The notes: generated by a model from the sequence alone, not told the origin. 64,000 nucleotides of DNA from Pseudomonas sp049840615 (GCA_049840615.1 JASGKM010000038.1:20939-84938); one strand, 5' to 3'. Numbered from the stretch's first letter, positions 25,160-34,749 are shown. Translations and numbers: made by a program.

Positions 25160-25909
25160 ATGTCTCGCCTGCCGTTAATCGGCGTGTCCGCCTGCATCAA
25201 GCAGATCGGTTCCAAACCCTACCATGTTGCTGGCGACAAATACCTCAGAGCGCTGATCTCCGGGGTCTCGGGCATTCCTTTGATCATTCCCTCCCTGGGC
25301 GATGCCATCGACCAGGAAGACATGTTGGCCGCGTTCGACGGCCTGCTTTTCACAGGCTCGGCGTCGAACGTCGAACCCCATCATTATAGTGGCTCCGCCA
25401 GCATTGCAGGCACCCCTCATGATCCCGAGCGCGACAGCACGACGCTGCCGCTGATTCGCCGCGCCGTCGCGGCCGGGATTCCGGTGCTGGGCATCTGCCG
25501 TGGCTTCCAGGAAATGAACGTCGCCTTCGGCGGTTCGCTGCACCAGAAGGTGCACGAAGTCGAAGGTTTCATGGACCACCGCGAACCCGCAGGTGAGCCG
25601 ATCGAAATCCAATATGGGCTGCGGCACGTCGTCGATGTGCAGCCGGGCGGCGTTTTCGCCGGTATCGGGCTACCCTCGCAGTTCCAGGTCAACTCTATTC
25701 ACGGCCAGGGCGTTGATCGTCTGGCGCCCGGCCTTCGTGTAGAAGCTCTGGCGCCTGACGGGTTGGTTGAAGCCTTCTCCGTCGAAGGTGCGGCCTTCGC
25801 CGTCGGGGTGCAGTGGCACCCGGAATGGCAGGTCGAAACGAACCCCAACTATCTCGCTATCTTCCAGGCATTCGGCAAAGCCTGCAGCAAGAGGGCGGGG
25901 AACCGCTGA
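25160..25909 (+). CDS. spuA: Gamma-glutamyl-GABA hydrolase (class I amidotransferase, PuuD-like)
   Basis: The 249-residue peptidase C26 enzyme releases glutamate from gamma-glutamylated products such as gamma-glutamyl-GABA at the end of the gamma-glutamylation pathway. The nucleophile is Cys113 in LGICRGFQEMNVAFGG. The catalytic His/Glu pair lies in FAVGVQWHPEWQ. It begins at the ATG at 25160, divergent from spuI with 278 bases between them. It is the first gene of the spuABCDEFGH run and matches PA0297. Only 40 bases separate it from spuB, so the two are co-transcribed. Confidence 0.93.
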   Translation: MSRLPLIGVSACIKQIGSKPYHVAGDKYLRALISGVSGIPLIIPSLGDAIDQEDMLAAFDGLLFTGSASNVEPHHYSGSASIAGTPHDPERDSTTLPLIRRAVAAGIPVLGICRGFQEMNVAFGGSLHQKVHEVEGFMDHREPAGEPIEIQYGLRHVVDVQPGGVFAGIGLPSQFQVNSIHGQGVDRLAPGLRVEALAPDGLVEAFSVEGAAFAVGVQWHPEWQVETNPNYLAIFQAFGKACSKRAGNR

Positions 25910-25949
25910 GTCCGGCGTTGGGGCCGGGCTCTCAAACCCTGAGGTCTTT

Positions 25950-27308
25950 ATGACTAGCAAGTTAGACCAGCTCAGTGGCTGGTTGAAGGAACGCAAGATC
26001 ACCGAAGTGGAATGCATGATCGCCGACCTGACCGGGATTGCCCGGGGCAAGATCGCGCCGACCGCGAAATTCCTCAACGAGAAGGGCATGCGCCTGCCGG
26101 AGAGTGTTCTCCTGCAGACCGTGACCGGTGATTACGTCGAAGACGACATCTATTACGACCTGCTGGACCCGGCCGACATCGATATGGTCTGCCGCCCGGA
26201 CGAGAATGCCGTGTTCCTCGTCCCCTGGGCCATCGAGCCGACCGCGATGGTCATCCACGACACCTACGACAAGCTGGGCAACCCCATCGAGCTGTCGCCG
26301 CGCAACGTGCTCAAGCGCGTGCTCCAGCTGTACGCCGACAAGGGCTGGAAGCCGATCGTGGCGCCGGAGATGGAGTTCTACCTGACCAAGCGCAGCGATG
26401 ACCCCGACTACCCGCTGCAGGCTCCGATCGGCCGTTCCGGCCGCCAGGAAACCGGTCGCCAGTCCTTCTCCATCGACGCGGCGAACGAGTTCGACCCGCT
26501 GTTCGAGGACATGTACGACTGGTGCGAGCTGCAGGGCCTGGATCTGGACACCCTGATCCATGAAGAAGGCACCGCGCAGATGGAAATCAACTTCCGTCAC
26601 GGCGATGCCCTGGACCTGGCCGACCAGATCGTGGTGTTCAAGCGCACCATGCGCGAGGCCGCCCTCAAGCACAACGTGGCCGCGACCTTCATGGCCAAGC
26701 CGATGACCGGCGAGCCGGGCAGTGCCATGCACCTGCACCAGAGCATCGTCGACATCAAGACCGGCAAGAACATCTTCTCCAACGCCGACGGCAGCATGAG
26801 CGAGCTGTTCCTGCACCACATCGGCGGCCTGCAGAAGCTGATCCCCGAGGCGCTGCCGCTGTTCGCCCCGAACGTCAACTCATTCCGCCGCTTCCTGCCC
26901 GATACCTCGGCGCCGGTGAACGTGGAGTGGGGCGAGGAGAACCGCACCGTGGGCCTGCGCGTACCGGACTCCACCCCGGACAACCGCCGCGTGGAGAACC
27001 GCCTGGCCGGCGCCGACGCCAACCCTTATCTGGCCCTGGCCGCCAGCCTGCTGTGTGGCTACATCGGCATGGTCGAAGGCTTCAAACCCAGTGCCCAGGT
27101 CAAGGGCCGCGGCTATGAACGGCGTAACCTGCGCCTGCCGCTGACCATCGAAGCCGCCCTGGAGTGCATGGAAGGCAGCAAGACCCTGGAGAAATACCTG
27201 GGCGACAAGTTCATTCGAGGCTACGTCGCGGTGAAGCGCGCCGAGCACGAGAACTTCAAGCGAGTAATCAGTTCCTGGGAGCGCGAGTTCCTCCTGCTTT
27301 CTGTCTGA
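25950..27308 (+). CDS. spuB: Gamma-glutamylpolyamine synthetase (glutamine synthetase family), second paralogue
   Basis: The 452-residue enzyme is a diverged paralogue of SpuI. It has VECMIADLTGIARGKI, VAPEMEFYLTK, EINFRHGDALDLADQ, AKPMTGEPGSAMHLHQS, and NVEWGEENRTVGLRVP with NRLAGADANPYL. It ligates glutamate to an amine with ATP. I use the ATG at 25950; the frame is open further upstream but that part overlaps spuA. With SpuI it gives the cell two amine-glutamate ligases, probably of different amine specificity. It matches PA0298 by order and is followed 61 bases later by spuC. Confidence 0.93.
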   Translation: MTSKLDQLSGWLKERKITEVECMIADLTGIARGKIAPTAKFLNEKGMRLPESVLLQTVTGDYVEDDIYYDLLDPADIDMVCRPDENAVFLVPWAIEPTAMVIHDTYDKLGNPIELSPRNVLKRVLQLYADKGWKPIVAPEMEFYLTKRSDDPDYPLQAPIGRSGRQETGRQSFSIDAANEFDPLFEDMYDWCELQGLDLDTLIHEEGTAQMEINFRHGDALDLADQIVVFKRTMREAALKHNVAATFMAKPMTGEPGSAMHLHQSIVDIKTGKNIFSNADGSMSELFLHHIGGLQKLIPEALPLFAPNVNSFRRFLPDTSAPVNVEWGEENRTVGLRVPDSTPDNRRVENRLAGADANPYLALAASLLCGYIGMVEGFKPSAQVKGRGYERRNLRLPLTIEAALECMEGSKTLEKYLGDKFIRGYVAVKRAEHENFKRVISSWEREFLLLSV

Positions 27309-27369
27309 TCGGCGTGGGGTCCGGCGCGTGGCCGGGCCCCGTGTTTCTTAGAAAAGAGGTTTTATCAAG

Positions 27370-28737
27370 ATGACTAACCAGACCAGCGCCAACACCCAAC
27401 ACTGGCAGGCGCTCAGCCGCGATCACCACCTGGCTCCGTTCACCGACTACAAGCAACTGAACGAGAAGGGTGCGCGCATCATCACCAAGGCCGAAGGCGT
27501 GTACCTGTGGGACAGCGAGGGCAACAAGATCCTCGATGGCATGGCCGGCCTGTGGTGCGTGAACGTCGGCTACGGTCGCAAGGAACTTGCTGAAGTCGCC
27601 TACAAGCAGATGCAGGAACTGCCCTACTACAACCTGTTCTTCCAGACGGCTCACCCGCCAGTGCTGGAGCTGTCCAAGGCCATCGCCGACATCGCCCCCG
27701 AAGGCATGAACCACGTGTTCTTCACCGGCTCGGGTTCGGAGTCCAACGACACCGTGCTGCGCATGGTCCGTCACTACTGGAGCATCAAGGGCCAGCCGCA
27801 GAAGAAAGTGGTCATCGGCCGCTGGAACGGCTACCACGGCTCTACCGTCGCCGGCGTCAGCCTGGGCGGCATGAAGGCGCTGCACGAGCAGGGTGACCTG
27901 CCGATCCCCGGCATCGAGCACATCGCCCAACCGTACTGGTTCGGCGAAGGCGGCGACATGGACCCGGAAGAGTTCGGCGTCTGGGCGGCCGAGCAGCTGG
28001 AGAAGAAAATCCTGGAAGTCGGCGAAGACAAGGTTGCCGCCTTCATCGCCGAGCCCCTGCAGGGCGCGGGCGGCGTGATCATTCCGCCGAAATCCTACTG
28101 GCCGAAGATCCGCGAGATCCTCGCCAAGTACGACATCCTGTTCATCGCCGACGAAGTCATCTGCGGCTTCGGCCGTACCGGCGAATGGTTCGGCAGCCAG
28201 TACTTCGGCAACGCCCCGGACCTGATGCCGATCGCCAAGGGCCTGACCTCCGGCTACATCCCCATGGGTGGCGTGATCGTTCGCGACGAGATCGTCCATA
28301 CCCTGAATGAGGGTGGGGAGTTCTACCACGGCTTCACTTACTCTGGTCACCCGGTAGCCGCTGCGGTGGCGCTGGAGAACATCCGTATCCTGCGCGAAGA
28401 GAAAATCGTCGAGCGCGTGAAGAACGAAACGGCACCGTATTTGCAACAGCGCTGGCAAGAGCTGGCCGACCATCCCCTGGTAGGCGAAGCCCGCGGGGTA
28501 GGCCTGGTGGCAGCACTGGAGCTGGTGAAGAACAAGAAGACCCGCGAGCGCTTCGAAGGCAAGGGTGTCGGGATGCTGTGCCGCGAGCACTGCTTCCGCA
28601 ACGGTCTGATCATGCGCGCGGTGGGAGACACTATGATTATCTCGCCGCCGCTGGTGATCGAGAAATCGCAGATCGATGACCTGATCACCCTGGCGCGCAA
28701 GTGCCTCGATCAAACCGCCGCAGCCGTTCTGTCTTGA
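27370..28737 (+). CDS. spuC: Putrescine-pyruvate aminotransferase (class III)
   Basis: The 455-residue PLP enzyme transfers the amino group of putrescine, and probably other diamines, to pyruvate. It is a class III omega-aminotransferase: GLWCVNVGYGR near the N-terminus, FTGSGSESNDTVLRM for the PLP phosphate, GRWNGYHGST, and IADEVICGFGRTG for the Asp that contacts the pyridine. The PLP lysine is K290 in IAKGLTSGYIPMGG. AAAGAGG precedes the ATG. The product would be 4-aminobutanal, so this is a transamination route parallel to SpuI/SpuB. It matches PA0299. Confidence 0.94.
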   Translation: MTNQTSANTQHWQALSRDHHLAPFTDYKQLNEKGARIITKAEGVYLWDSEGNKILDGMAGLWCVNVGYGRKELAEVAYKQMQELPYYNLFFQTAHPPVLELSKAIADIAPEGMNHVFFTGSGSESNDTVLRMVRHYWSIKGQPQKKVVIGRWNGYHGSTVAGVSLGGMKALHEQGDLPIPGIEHIAQPYWFGEGGDMDPEEFGVWAAEQLEKKILEVGEDKVAAFIAEPLQGAGGVIIPPKSYWPKIREILAKYDILFIADEVICGFGRTGEWFGSQYFGNAPDLMPIAKGLTSGYIPMGGVIVRDEIVHTLNEGGEFYHGFTYSGHPVAAAVALENIRILREEKIVERVKNETAPYLQQRWQELADHPLVGEARGVGLVAALELVKNKKTRERFEGKGVGMLCREHCFRNGLIMRAVGDTMIISPPLVIEKSQIDDLITLARKCLDQTAAAVLS

Positions 28738-28854
28738 GTCTTTCACCGGACCTTTGACAGACTGCGCCTGTGCGTTGGCCAGGCTCACCGGGTGGTGACG
28801 GAAGGAGATGTCCACGCCACCCGGAACATCAAAAAAACAAACGGAGCTACCCGC

Positions 28855-29955
28855 ATGTTCAAGACCTTCGGCAAATCCCTGCTCGCTGTAACGCTGGCAG
28901 GCGCTGTGGCTGGTATGGCGCAGGCAGATGACAAGGTGCTGCACGTCTACAACTGGTCGGACTACATCGCGCCGGACACGGTCGACAAGTTCACCAAGGA
29001 AACCGGAATCAAGGTCGTCTACGACGTCTACGACAGCAACGAAGTGCTGGAAGCCAAGCTGCTGGCCGGCAAGTCGGGCTACGACATCGTGGTGCCGTCC
29101 AACTCCTTCCTGGCCAAGCAGATCAAGGCTGGCGTGTACCAGCCGCTGGACAAGTCCAAGCTGCCGAACTGGAAGAACCTGAACCCGGACATCATGAAGA
29201 CGCTGGAGATCAGCGACCCGGGCAACCAGTACGCGATCCCCTACATGTGGGGCACCATCGGCATCGGCTACAACCCGGACAAGGTCAAGGCCGCACTGGG
29301 CGACAACGCCCCGGTGGATTCCTGGGACCTGGTGTTCAAGCCGGAAAACATCCAGAAGCTGAAGGCCTGCGGTGTGAGCTTCCTCGACTCGCCGACCGAG
29401 ATGCTCCCGGCCGCCCTGCACTACCTGGGCTACAAGCCGGATAGCCAGGATCCGAAAGAGCTGAAGGAAGCCGAAGCGCTGTTCCTGAAGATTCGTCCGT
29501 ACGTCTCCTACTTCCACTCCTCCAAGTACATCTCCGACATCGCCAACGGCAACATCTGCGTGGCTATCGGTTACTCGGGTGACGTATACCAGGCCAAGTC
29601 CCGCGCTGAAGAAGCCAAGAACAAGGTCACTGTGAAGTACAACATTCCGAAGGAAGGTGCCGGCGCGTTCTTCGACACCGTTGCCATTCCGAAGGATGCC
29701 GAGAACCAGGAAGCCGCGCTGAAGTGGATCAACTTCCTGCTCGAGCCGGCGGTCATGTCCGAGATCACCAACGTCGTGCAGTTCCCGAACGGCAACGCCG
29801 CGGCCACCCCGCTGGTGAACGACGCGATCCGCAACGACCCGGGCATCTACCCGACTCCGGAAACCATGAAGAAGCTGTACGCCTTCCCGGACCTGCCGGC
29901 GAAGACCCAGCGTCTGATGACCCGCAGCTGGACCACCATCAAGTCCGGCAAGTAA
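28855..29955 (+). CDS. spuD: Putrescine-preferring periplasmic binding protein
   Basis: The 366-residue protein has a signal peptide (about residues 1-24, ending MAQA) and HVYNWSDYIAPDTVDKF, the start of mature PotF-type proteins. NSFLAKQIKAGVYQPLDKSKL, AIPYMWGTIGIGYNP and FHSSKYISDIANGNIC are shared with SpuE at 30184. In P. aeruginosa SpuD prefers putrescine and SpuE spermidine; I assign them here by order. I chose the ATG at 28855 with GGAG upstream, because a longer frame from 28792 would put 21 non-signal residues before the signal peptide. It delivers ligand to the SpuF/G/H transporter. Confidence 0.93.
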   Translation: MFKTFGKSLLAVTLAGAVAGMAQADDKVLHVYNWSDYIAPDTVDKFTKETGIKVVYDVYDSNEVLEAKLLAGKSGYDIVVPSNSFLAKQIKAGVYQPLDKSKLPNWKNLNPDIMKTLEISDPGNQYAIPYMWGTIGIGYNPDKVKAALGDNAPVDSWDLVFKPENIQKLKACGVSFLDSPTEMLPAALHYLGYKPDSQDPKELKEAEALFLKIRPYVSYFHSSKYISDIANGNICVAIGYSGDVYQAKSRAEEAKNKVTVKYNIPKEGAGAFFDTVAIPKDAENQEAALKWINFLLEPAVMSEITNVVQFPNGNAAATPLVNDAIRNDPGIYPTPETMKKLYAFPDLPAKTQRLMTRSWTTIKSGK

Positions 29956-30183
29956 TCGGGTAGTCGCTGTCGCCTGTGTGGCAGCGGATGTACCGGGACA
30001 GCGGCGGGGGAGTGCGCTCCCTCGCTCGCTACCGGTAGCAACAAACAGCTTCCATCGGTGGAATGGCTGCGCAAGCCCCGGCGCTCTCGTGCTGATCATG
30101 GGTTCGGCGCTATCCACGGACCGGCCGTCGAAACCCCGGCAGCAACCGACTGAAGTAGTTAAAAACAACGAGAGGACTCACGT

Positions 30184-31278
30184 GTGCGCATTCCCTTCCG
30201 CAGAACCCTGATCGCTGCAGTCTCCGTCTTCGGCCTGACTTCGCTGGCCCAGGCGGAACAGACCGTCCACATCTACAACTGGTCGGACTACATCGGTGAA
30301 ACCACCCTCGCCGATTTCGAGAAGGAAACCGGTATCAAGCCGGTGTACGACGTCTTCGACTCCAACGAAACCCTGGAAGGCAAGCTGCTGGCCGGTCGCA
30401 CCGGTTATGACGTGGTCGTGCCGTCCAACCACTTCCTCGGTCGCCAGATCAAGGCCGGCGCGTTCCAGAAGCTGGACAAGAGCCAGCTGCCGAACTGGTC
30501 GAACCTTGACCCGCACCTGATGAAGCAGCTCGAGGCCAACGACCCGGGCAACCTGTACGGCGTGCCGTACCTGTGGGGCACCAACGGCATCGGCTACAAC
30601 GTCGAGAAAGTGAAAGCCGTATTGGGTGTCGACACCATCGATTCGTGGGCCATCCTCTTCGAGCCCGAGAATATGAAGAAGCTCAGCCAGTGCGGCGTCG
30701 CCTTCCTCGATTCGGGCGACGAGATGATGCCGGCTGTGCTCAAGTACATGGGGCTGGACCCCAACAGCACCAACCCGGATGACTACAAGAAGGTGGAAGA
30801 GAAGCTGATGGCGGTGCGTCCGTACGTCACCTACTTCCACTCCTCGAAGTACATCTCGGACCTGGCCAACGGCAACATCTGCGTGGCCGCCGGTTTCTCC
30901 GGTGACGTATTCCAGGCCGCCAACCGCGCCAAGGAAGCCGGCAAGGGCGTGAACATCGCCTACGCCATTCCCAAGGAAGGCGCCAACCTCTGGTTCGACA
31001 TCCTCGCCGTGCCGAAGGATGCCTCCAACCCGAAGGCGGCCCACGCGTTCATCAACTACCTGCTCAAACCCGAAGTGATCGCCAAGGTCAGCGATTACGT
31101 CGGTTACGCCAACCCGAACCCCAAGGCTGGCGAATTCATGGATGAGTCCGTGCGCAACAATCCTGAGGTGTACCCATCCCAGGAGGTTCTCGACAAACTC
31201 TTCGTGCAGCATGAGCTGCCGCCGAAGATCCTGCGCCTCATGACCCGTTCCTGGACCAAGATCAAGTCGGGCAAATAA
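30184..31278 (+). CDS. spuE: Spermidine-preferring periplasmic binding protein
   Basis: The 364-residue protein starts at GTG, with GAGAGGA seven bases upstream. It has a signal peptide (IPFRRTLIAAVSVFGLTSLAQA) followed by TVHIYNWSDYIGE. It is clearly paralogous to SpuD but diverged in the ligand pocket. In P. aeruginosa SpuE binds spermidine tightly and is tied to type III secretion control; this is known for that species and not shown here. A 228-base spacer from spuD and a 149-base spacer to spuF suggest adjusted expression within the operon. Confidence 0.92.
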   Translation: MRIPFRRTLIAAVSVFGLTSLAQAEQTVHIYNWSDYIGETTLADFEKETGIKPVYDVFDSNETLEGKLLAGRTGYDVVVPSNHFLGRQIKAGAFQKLDKSQLPNWSNLDPHLMKQLEANDPGNLYGVPYLWGTNGIGYNVEKVKAVLGVDTIDSWAILFEPENMKKLSQCGVAFLDSGDEMMPAVLKYMGLDPNSTNPDDYKKVEEKLMAVRPYVTYFHSSKYISDLANGNICVAAGFSGDVFQAANRAKEAGKGVNIAYAIPKEGANLWFDILAVPKDASNPKAAHAFINYLLKPEVIAKVSDYVGYANPNPKAGEFMDESVRNNPEVYPSQEVLDKLFVQHELPPKILRLMTRSWTKIKSGK

Positions 31279-31382
31279 GACGGTTTTCCCCAAATCCGTC
31301 CGCGCGGGCACGGAGCGTCGGAGAGCCTCTCGAAAGGTTTTCCGGCGCACGTAAACTGCGCCAGCCCTGTAATACCAAGCAT

Positions 31383-31403
31383 GCCCGGCCGCGGGGGCCG
31401 GGC
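31383..31403 (+). other. Intercistronic stem-loop between spuE and spuF
   Basis: GCCCGGCC (31383-31390) pairs with GGCCGGGC (31396-31403) over a five-base loop. No T-run follows, so it is probably not a terminator. Such hairpins often protect the upstream binding-protein message and lower downstream expression of the membrane parts. Confidence 0.45.
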
Positions 31404-31427
31404 CTCTATGATTTGGGAGTTGTGGTA

Positions 31428-32582
31428 ATGGCAATAGCCTCCGGTGCCTACAAGAAAGCCTTGAGTGGCGACCAGAAGCCTAAAGAGGTTCTGGTAAAAA
31501 TCGACCGGGTCAGCAAGCAGTTCGACGAAACGCTGGCTGTGGACAGCGTGTCCCTGGACATCAAGAAGGGCGAGATCTTCGCCCTGCTGGGTGGTTCGGG
31601 TTCGGGCAAGTCGACCCTGCTTCGCATGCTGGCTGGTTTCGAGCGTCCCACTGAAGGTCGCATCTTCCTCGATGGCCAGGACATTACCGACCTGCCGCCC
31701 TATGAGCGGCCGATCAACATGATGTTCCAGTCGTACGCCCTGTTCCCCCACATGAGCGTGGCGCAGAACATCGCTTTCGGCCTGAAGCAGGACGGCCTGC
31801 CCAAGGCCGAGATCGACAAGATCGTCGACGAGATGCTCAAGCTCGTGCAGATGACCCAGTACGCCAAGCGCAAGCCGCACCAGCTCTCCGGTGGCCAGCG
31901 TCAGCGCGTGGCCCTGGCCCGCTCCCTGGCCAAGCGTCCGAAGCTGCTGCTGCTCGACGAGCCCATGGGCGCCCTGGACAAGAAACTGCGTTCGCAGATG
32001 CAGCTGGAACTGGTTGAGATCATCGAGCGCGTAGGCGTGACCTGCGTGATGGTGACCCACGACCAGGAAGAGGCCATGACCATGGCCCAGCGCATCGCCA
32101 TCATGCACCTGGGGTGCATCGAGCAGATCGGCAGCCCGATGGACATCTACGAGACGCCGGCCAGCCGCCTGATCTGCGAGTTCATCGGCAACGTCAACCT
32201 GTTCGACGGCGAGATCGTCGAAGACCTGCAGGACCACGCGGTCATCGCCTGCCCGCAGCTGGAAAACCCGATCTACATCGGCCACGGCATCAGTACTCGT
32301 GCCGAGAACAAGCGCATGACCTATGCGCTGCGTCCGGAAAAGGTCATGGTCAGCGCGCAGAAGCCGGAAAACCTCGAGCACGAAGGCTTCAACGTCGCCC
32401 AGGGCACCGTCCACGACATCGCCTACCTGGGTGGTCACTCGGTTTATTACATCAAGCTGACCTCCGGCTTCATCGTCCAGGCCTTCATGGCCAACGCCGA
32501 GCGCCACGTGGCGCGCCCGACCTGGGACCAGCCGGTTTACATCAGCTGGTACGACGACAGCGGTGTGGTACTGCAATCATGA
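31428..32582 (+). CDS. spuF: Polyamine ABC transporter ATP-binding subunit (PotA/PotG-like)
   Basis: The 384-residue ATPase powers polyamine import. Walker A is LLGGSGSGKST (about residues 58-68), the signature LSGGQRQRVALARSLA and Walker B LLLLDEPMGALD follow, and a C-terminal TOBE-type regulatory part reaches the end. I chose the ATG at 31428 with GGGAG upstream; an in-frame ATG at 31413 is too close to the hairpin and lacks a site. It overlaps spuG by ATGA, so the subunits are translationally coupled. It matches PA0302. Confidence 0.94.
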   Translation: MAIASGAYKKALSGDQKPKEVLVKIDRVSKQFDETLAVDSVSLDIKKGEIFALLGGSGSGKSTLLRMLAGFERPTEGRIFLDGQDITDLPPYERPINMMFQSYALFPHMSVAQNIAFGLKQDGLPKAEIDKIVDEMLKLVQMTQYAKRKPHQLSGGQRQRVALARSLAKRPKLLLLDEPMGALDKKLRSQMQLELVEIIERVGVTCVMVTHDQEEAMTMAQRIAIMHLGCIEQIGSPMDIYETPASRLICEFIGNVNLFDGEIVEDLQDHAVIACPQLENPIYIGHGISTRAENKRMTYALRPEKVMVSAQKPENLEHEGFNVAQGTVHDIAYLGGHSVYYIKLTSGFIVQAFMANAERHVARPTWDQPVYISWYDDSGVVLQS

Positions 32583-33490
32583 ACATCAGCAAATCGCTCA
32601 TGAAACGCCTGCCGAACGGCCGGCATGCCGTGATCGGTGTGCCGTTCTTCTGGCTGTTCCTGTTCTTCCTGCTGCCCTTCGCCATCGTGCTGAAGATCAG
32701 TCTGGCAGCCGCAGACGTGGCCATTCCGCCGTACACCGAAGTCTTCCAGTACGCCGACCAGACCCTCCAGGTCGTGATGAACCTGGGCAACTACCTGATG
32801 CTGACGGACGACCCGCTCTACATCGACGCCTACCTGGGCTCGCTGAAGATGGCGGCGATCAGCACTTTCCTCTGCCTTGTGATCGGTTATCCGATGGCCT
32901 ACGCCATCGCCCGCGCCAGCAAGGAAATGCAGACCGTCCTGCTGCTGCTGATCATGATGCCGACCTGGACGGCGATCCTGATCCGCGTGTACGCCTGGAT
33001 GGGCATCCTGTCCAACAACGGCCTGCTCAACAGCTTCCTGATGTGGCTGGGCATCATCAACGAGCCGCTGACGATCCTGAACACCAACTTCGCGGTGTAC
33101 ATCGGCATCGTCTACTCGTACCTGCCCTTCATGGTCATGCCGCTCTACGCCAACCTGGTGAAGCACGACATGAGCCTGCTCGAAGCCGCCTCCGACCTCG
33201 GCGCGCGCAGCTTCACCAGCTTCTGGAAGATCACCGTCCCGCTGTCCAAGAACGGCATCATCGCCGGCTGCATGCTGGTGTTCATCCCGGCGGTGGGCGA
33301 GTTCGTGATCCCGGAACTGCTGGGCGGCCCCGAGACGCTGATGATCGGCAAGGTGCTGTGGCAGGAGTTCTTCAACAACCGTGACTGGCCGGTGGCGTCT
33401 GCCCTTGCTGTCGTGATGCTGGCGATCCTGATCATCCCCATCATCCTGTTCAACAAGAACCAGGCTAAAGAGCTGGAGGGCAAGGTATGA
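32579..33490 (+). CDS. spuG: Polyamine ABC transporter permease (PotB/PotH-like)
   Basis: The 303-residue inner-membrane protein has about six helices. The EAA loop that docks on the ATPase is seen as EAASDLGARSFTSFWKITVPLSKNG near residues 203-226. The N-terminal segment is followed by a periplasmic loop containing TLQVVMNLGNYLML, and QTVLLLLIMMPTWTAILIRVYAW marks the core. Together with SpuH it forms the membrane channel. It starts by ATGA overlap with spuF and ends by ATGA overlap with spuH. Confidence 0.93.
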   Translation: MNISKSLMKRLPNGRHAVIGVPFFWLFLFFLLPFAIVLKISLAAADVAIPPYTEVFQYADQTLQVVMNLGNYLMLTDDPLYIDAYLGSLKMAAISTFLCLVIGYPMAYAIARASKEMQTVLLLLIMMPTWTAILIRVYAWMGILSNNGLLNSFLMWLGIINEPLTILNTNFAVYIGIVYSYLPFMVMPLYANLVKHDMSLLEAASDLGARSFTSFWKITVPLSKNGIIAGCMLVFIPAVGEFVIPELLGGPETLMIGKVLWQEFFNNRDWPVASALAVVMLAILIIPIILFNKNQAKELEGKV

Positions 33491-34359
33491 ACAAGCGTTG
33501 GTCGTTCTCCAACATCATGCTGGTGTTGGGCCTGCTCTTCATCTACGTGCCGATGATCATCCTGGTCATCTACTCCTTCAACGGCTCCAAACTGGTGACC
33601 GTGTGGGGCGGCTGGTCGGTGAAGTGGTACGTCGGCCTGCTGGACAACCAGCAACTGGTCGGTTCGGTGTTCCGCTCGCTGGAGATCGCCTGCTACACCG
33701 CGATCTCCTCGGTGGCCCTGGGTACCCTGGCTGCCTTCGTGCTGACCCGCATCCCGCGCTTCCGTGGCCGTACGCTGTTCGGCGGCATGGTTACCGCGCC
33801 GCTGGTCATGCCCGAGGTGATCACCGGTCTGTCGCTGCTGCTGCTGTTCGTTGCCATGGCCCAGCTGATCGGCTGGCCGCAGGAGCGCGGCATCGTGACC
33901 ATCTGGATCGCCCACACCAGCTTCTGCTCGTCCTACGTGGCAGTGGTGGTGTCGGCGCGTCTGCGTGAGCTGGACCTGTCCATCGAGGAAGCAGCCATGG
34001 ACCTGGGCGCCAAGCCCTGGAAAGTGTTCATGCTGATCACCATCCCGATGATCGCCCCGTCGCTGGCAGCGGGCGGCATGATGTCCTTTGCCCTGTCGCT
34101 GGACGACCTGGTACTGGCCAGCTTCGTGTCCGGTCCTGGCTCCACTACCCTGCCGATGGAAGTGTTCTCCGCCGTGCGCCTGGGCGTGAAGCCGGAGATC
34201 AACGCCGTCGCCAGCCTGATCCTGCTGACCGTCTCGCTGTTCACCTTCTTCGCCTGGTACTTCACTCGCCAGGCCGAGGAGCGTCGCAAGCGTGCGATCC
34301 AGGAAGCCATGGAGTCCAACGCGACCGATTGGCAGAAAGGTTCGACAGCCACCGCCTGA
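33487..34359 (+). CDS. spuH: Polyamine ABC transporter permease (PotC/PotI-like)
   Basis: The 290-residue permease is the partner of SpuG. It has an N-terminal helix (LVLGLLFIYVPMIILVIYSFN) with the ATPase-coupling loop EEAAMDLGAKPWKVFMLITIP near residues 166-186, and about six membrane helices in all. A charged tail follows the last helix. The start overlaps the spuG stop as ATGA. It is the last gene of the spu run; a strong terminator lies 41 bases downstream. Confidence 0.93.
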   Translation: MNKRWSFSNIMLVLGLLFIYVPMIILVIYSFNGSKLVTVWGGWSVKWYVGLLDNQQLVGSVFRSLEIACYTAISSVALGTLAAFVLTRIPRFRGRTLFGGMVTAPLVMPEVITGLSLLLLFVAMAQLIGWPQERGIVTIWIAHTSFCSSYVAVVVSARLRELDLSIEEAAMDLGAKPWKVFMLITIPMIAPSLAAGGMMSFALSLDDLVLASFVSGPGSTTLPMEVFSAVRLGVKPEINAVASLILLTVSLFTFFAWYFTRQAEERRKRAIQEAMESNATDWQKGSTATA

Positions 34360-34399
34360 CGCCGTCTTGTCGGCCGGTCGTATCCGGCGATTGTCGAAC

Positions 34400-34431
34400 C
34401 ACGGGCCACCTTCGGGTGGCCCGTGTTTTTT
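34400..34431 (+). terminator. Terminator of the spuABCDEFGH operon
   Basis: CACGGGCCACC (34400-34410) and GGTGGCCCGTG (34415-34425) form a perfect 11-bp stem around TTCG, followed by six Ts. It is one of the strongest terminators in the window. Confidence 0.92.
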
Positions 34432-34723
34432 GCTCACACGTTATTCCGAAGTGCTTGGAAATTCGGGACTTATCGGAAAAATCCGTGGGTCGCAAAGGCT
34501 CGCTCCCGGCCGATTGCGAACTACGCTTGAAGTGTTCGGTTGCGTTGCCCGGTCACCCCCCGAACCAGGACCGGGCCGCGCCGCCGGCAAACTTCCAGTG
34601 ACGCCTTATGGCACTCCGTGCGGGAGACGGCGCCCAATACAACACCCCGATCGTTATCCCTTGGGGAAATAAAGCGCCAGGGAGCTCAGGCATCTCCCGC
34701 AACACTCTCTTCAACGACCCATG
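34432..34723. other. Spacer between the spu operon and hacB, no gene seen
   Basis: The 292 bases hold no coding frame I trust. A transcript starting here on the plus strand would end at the bidirectional terminator at 34724-34749, so a small RNA is possible, but I see no promoter that proves it. Confidence 0.35.
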
Positions 34724-34749
34724 AAAAACCCCGCAGGAGCGGGGTTTTT
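34724..34749. terminator. Bidirectional terminator downstream of the acylase gene
   Basis: AAAAACCCCGC (34724-34734) pairs perfectly with GCGGGGTTTTT (34739-34749) around AGGA. The stem has A and T runs on both sides, so it works in either direction. The minus-strand acylase ends 31 bases away. Confidence 0.85.

Noticed and set aside
27268..30168. Very long open frame on the minus strand opposite spuC and spuD
   Set aside because: It is antisense to two well-recognised genes and has the low-complexity composition of a codon-bias shadow.
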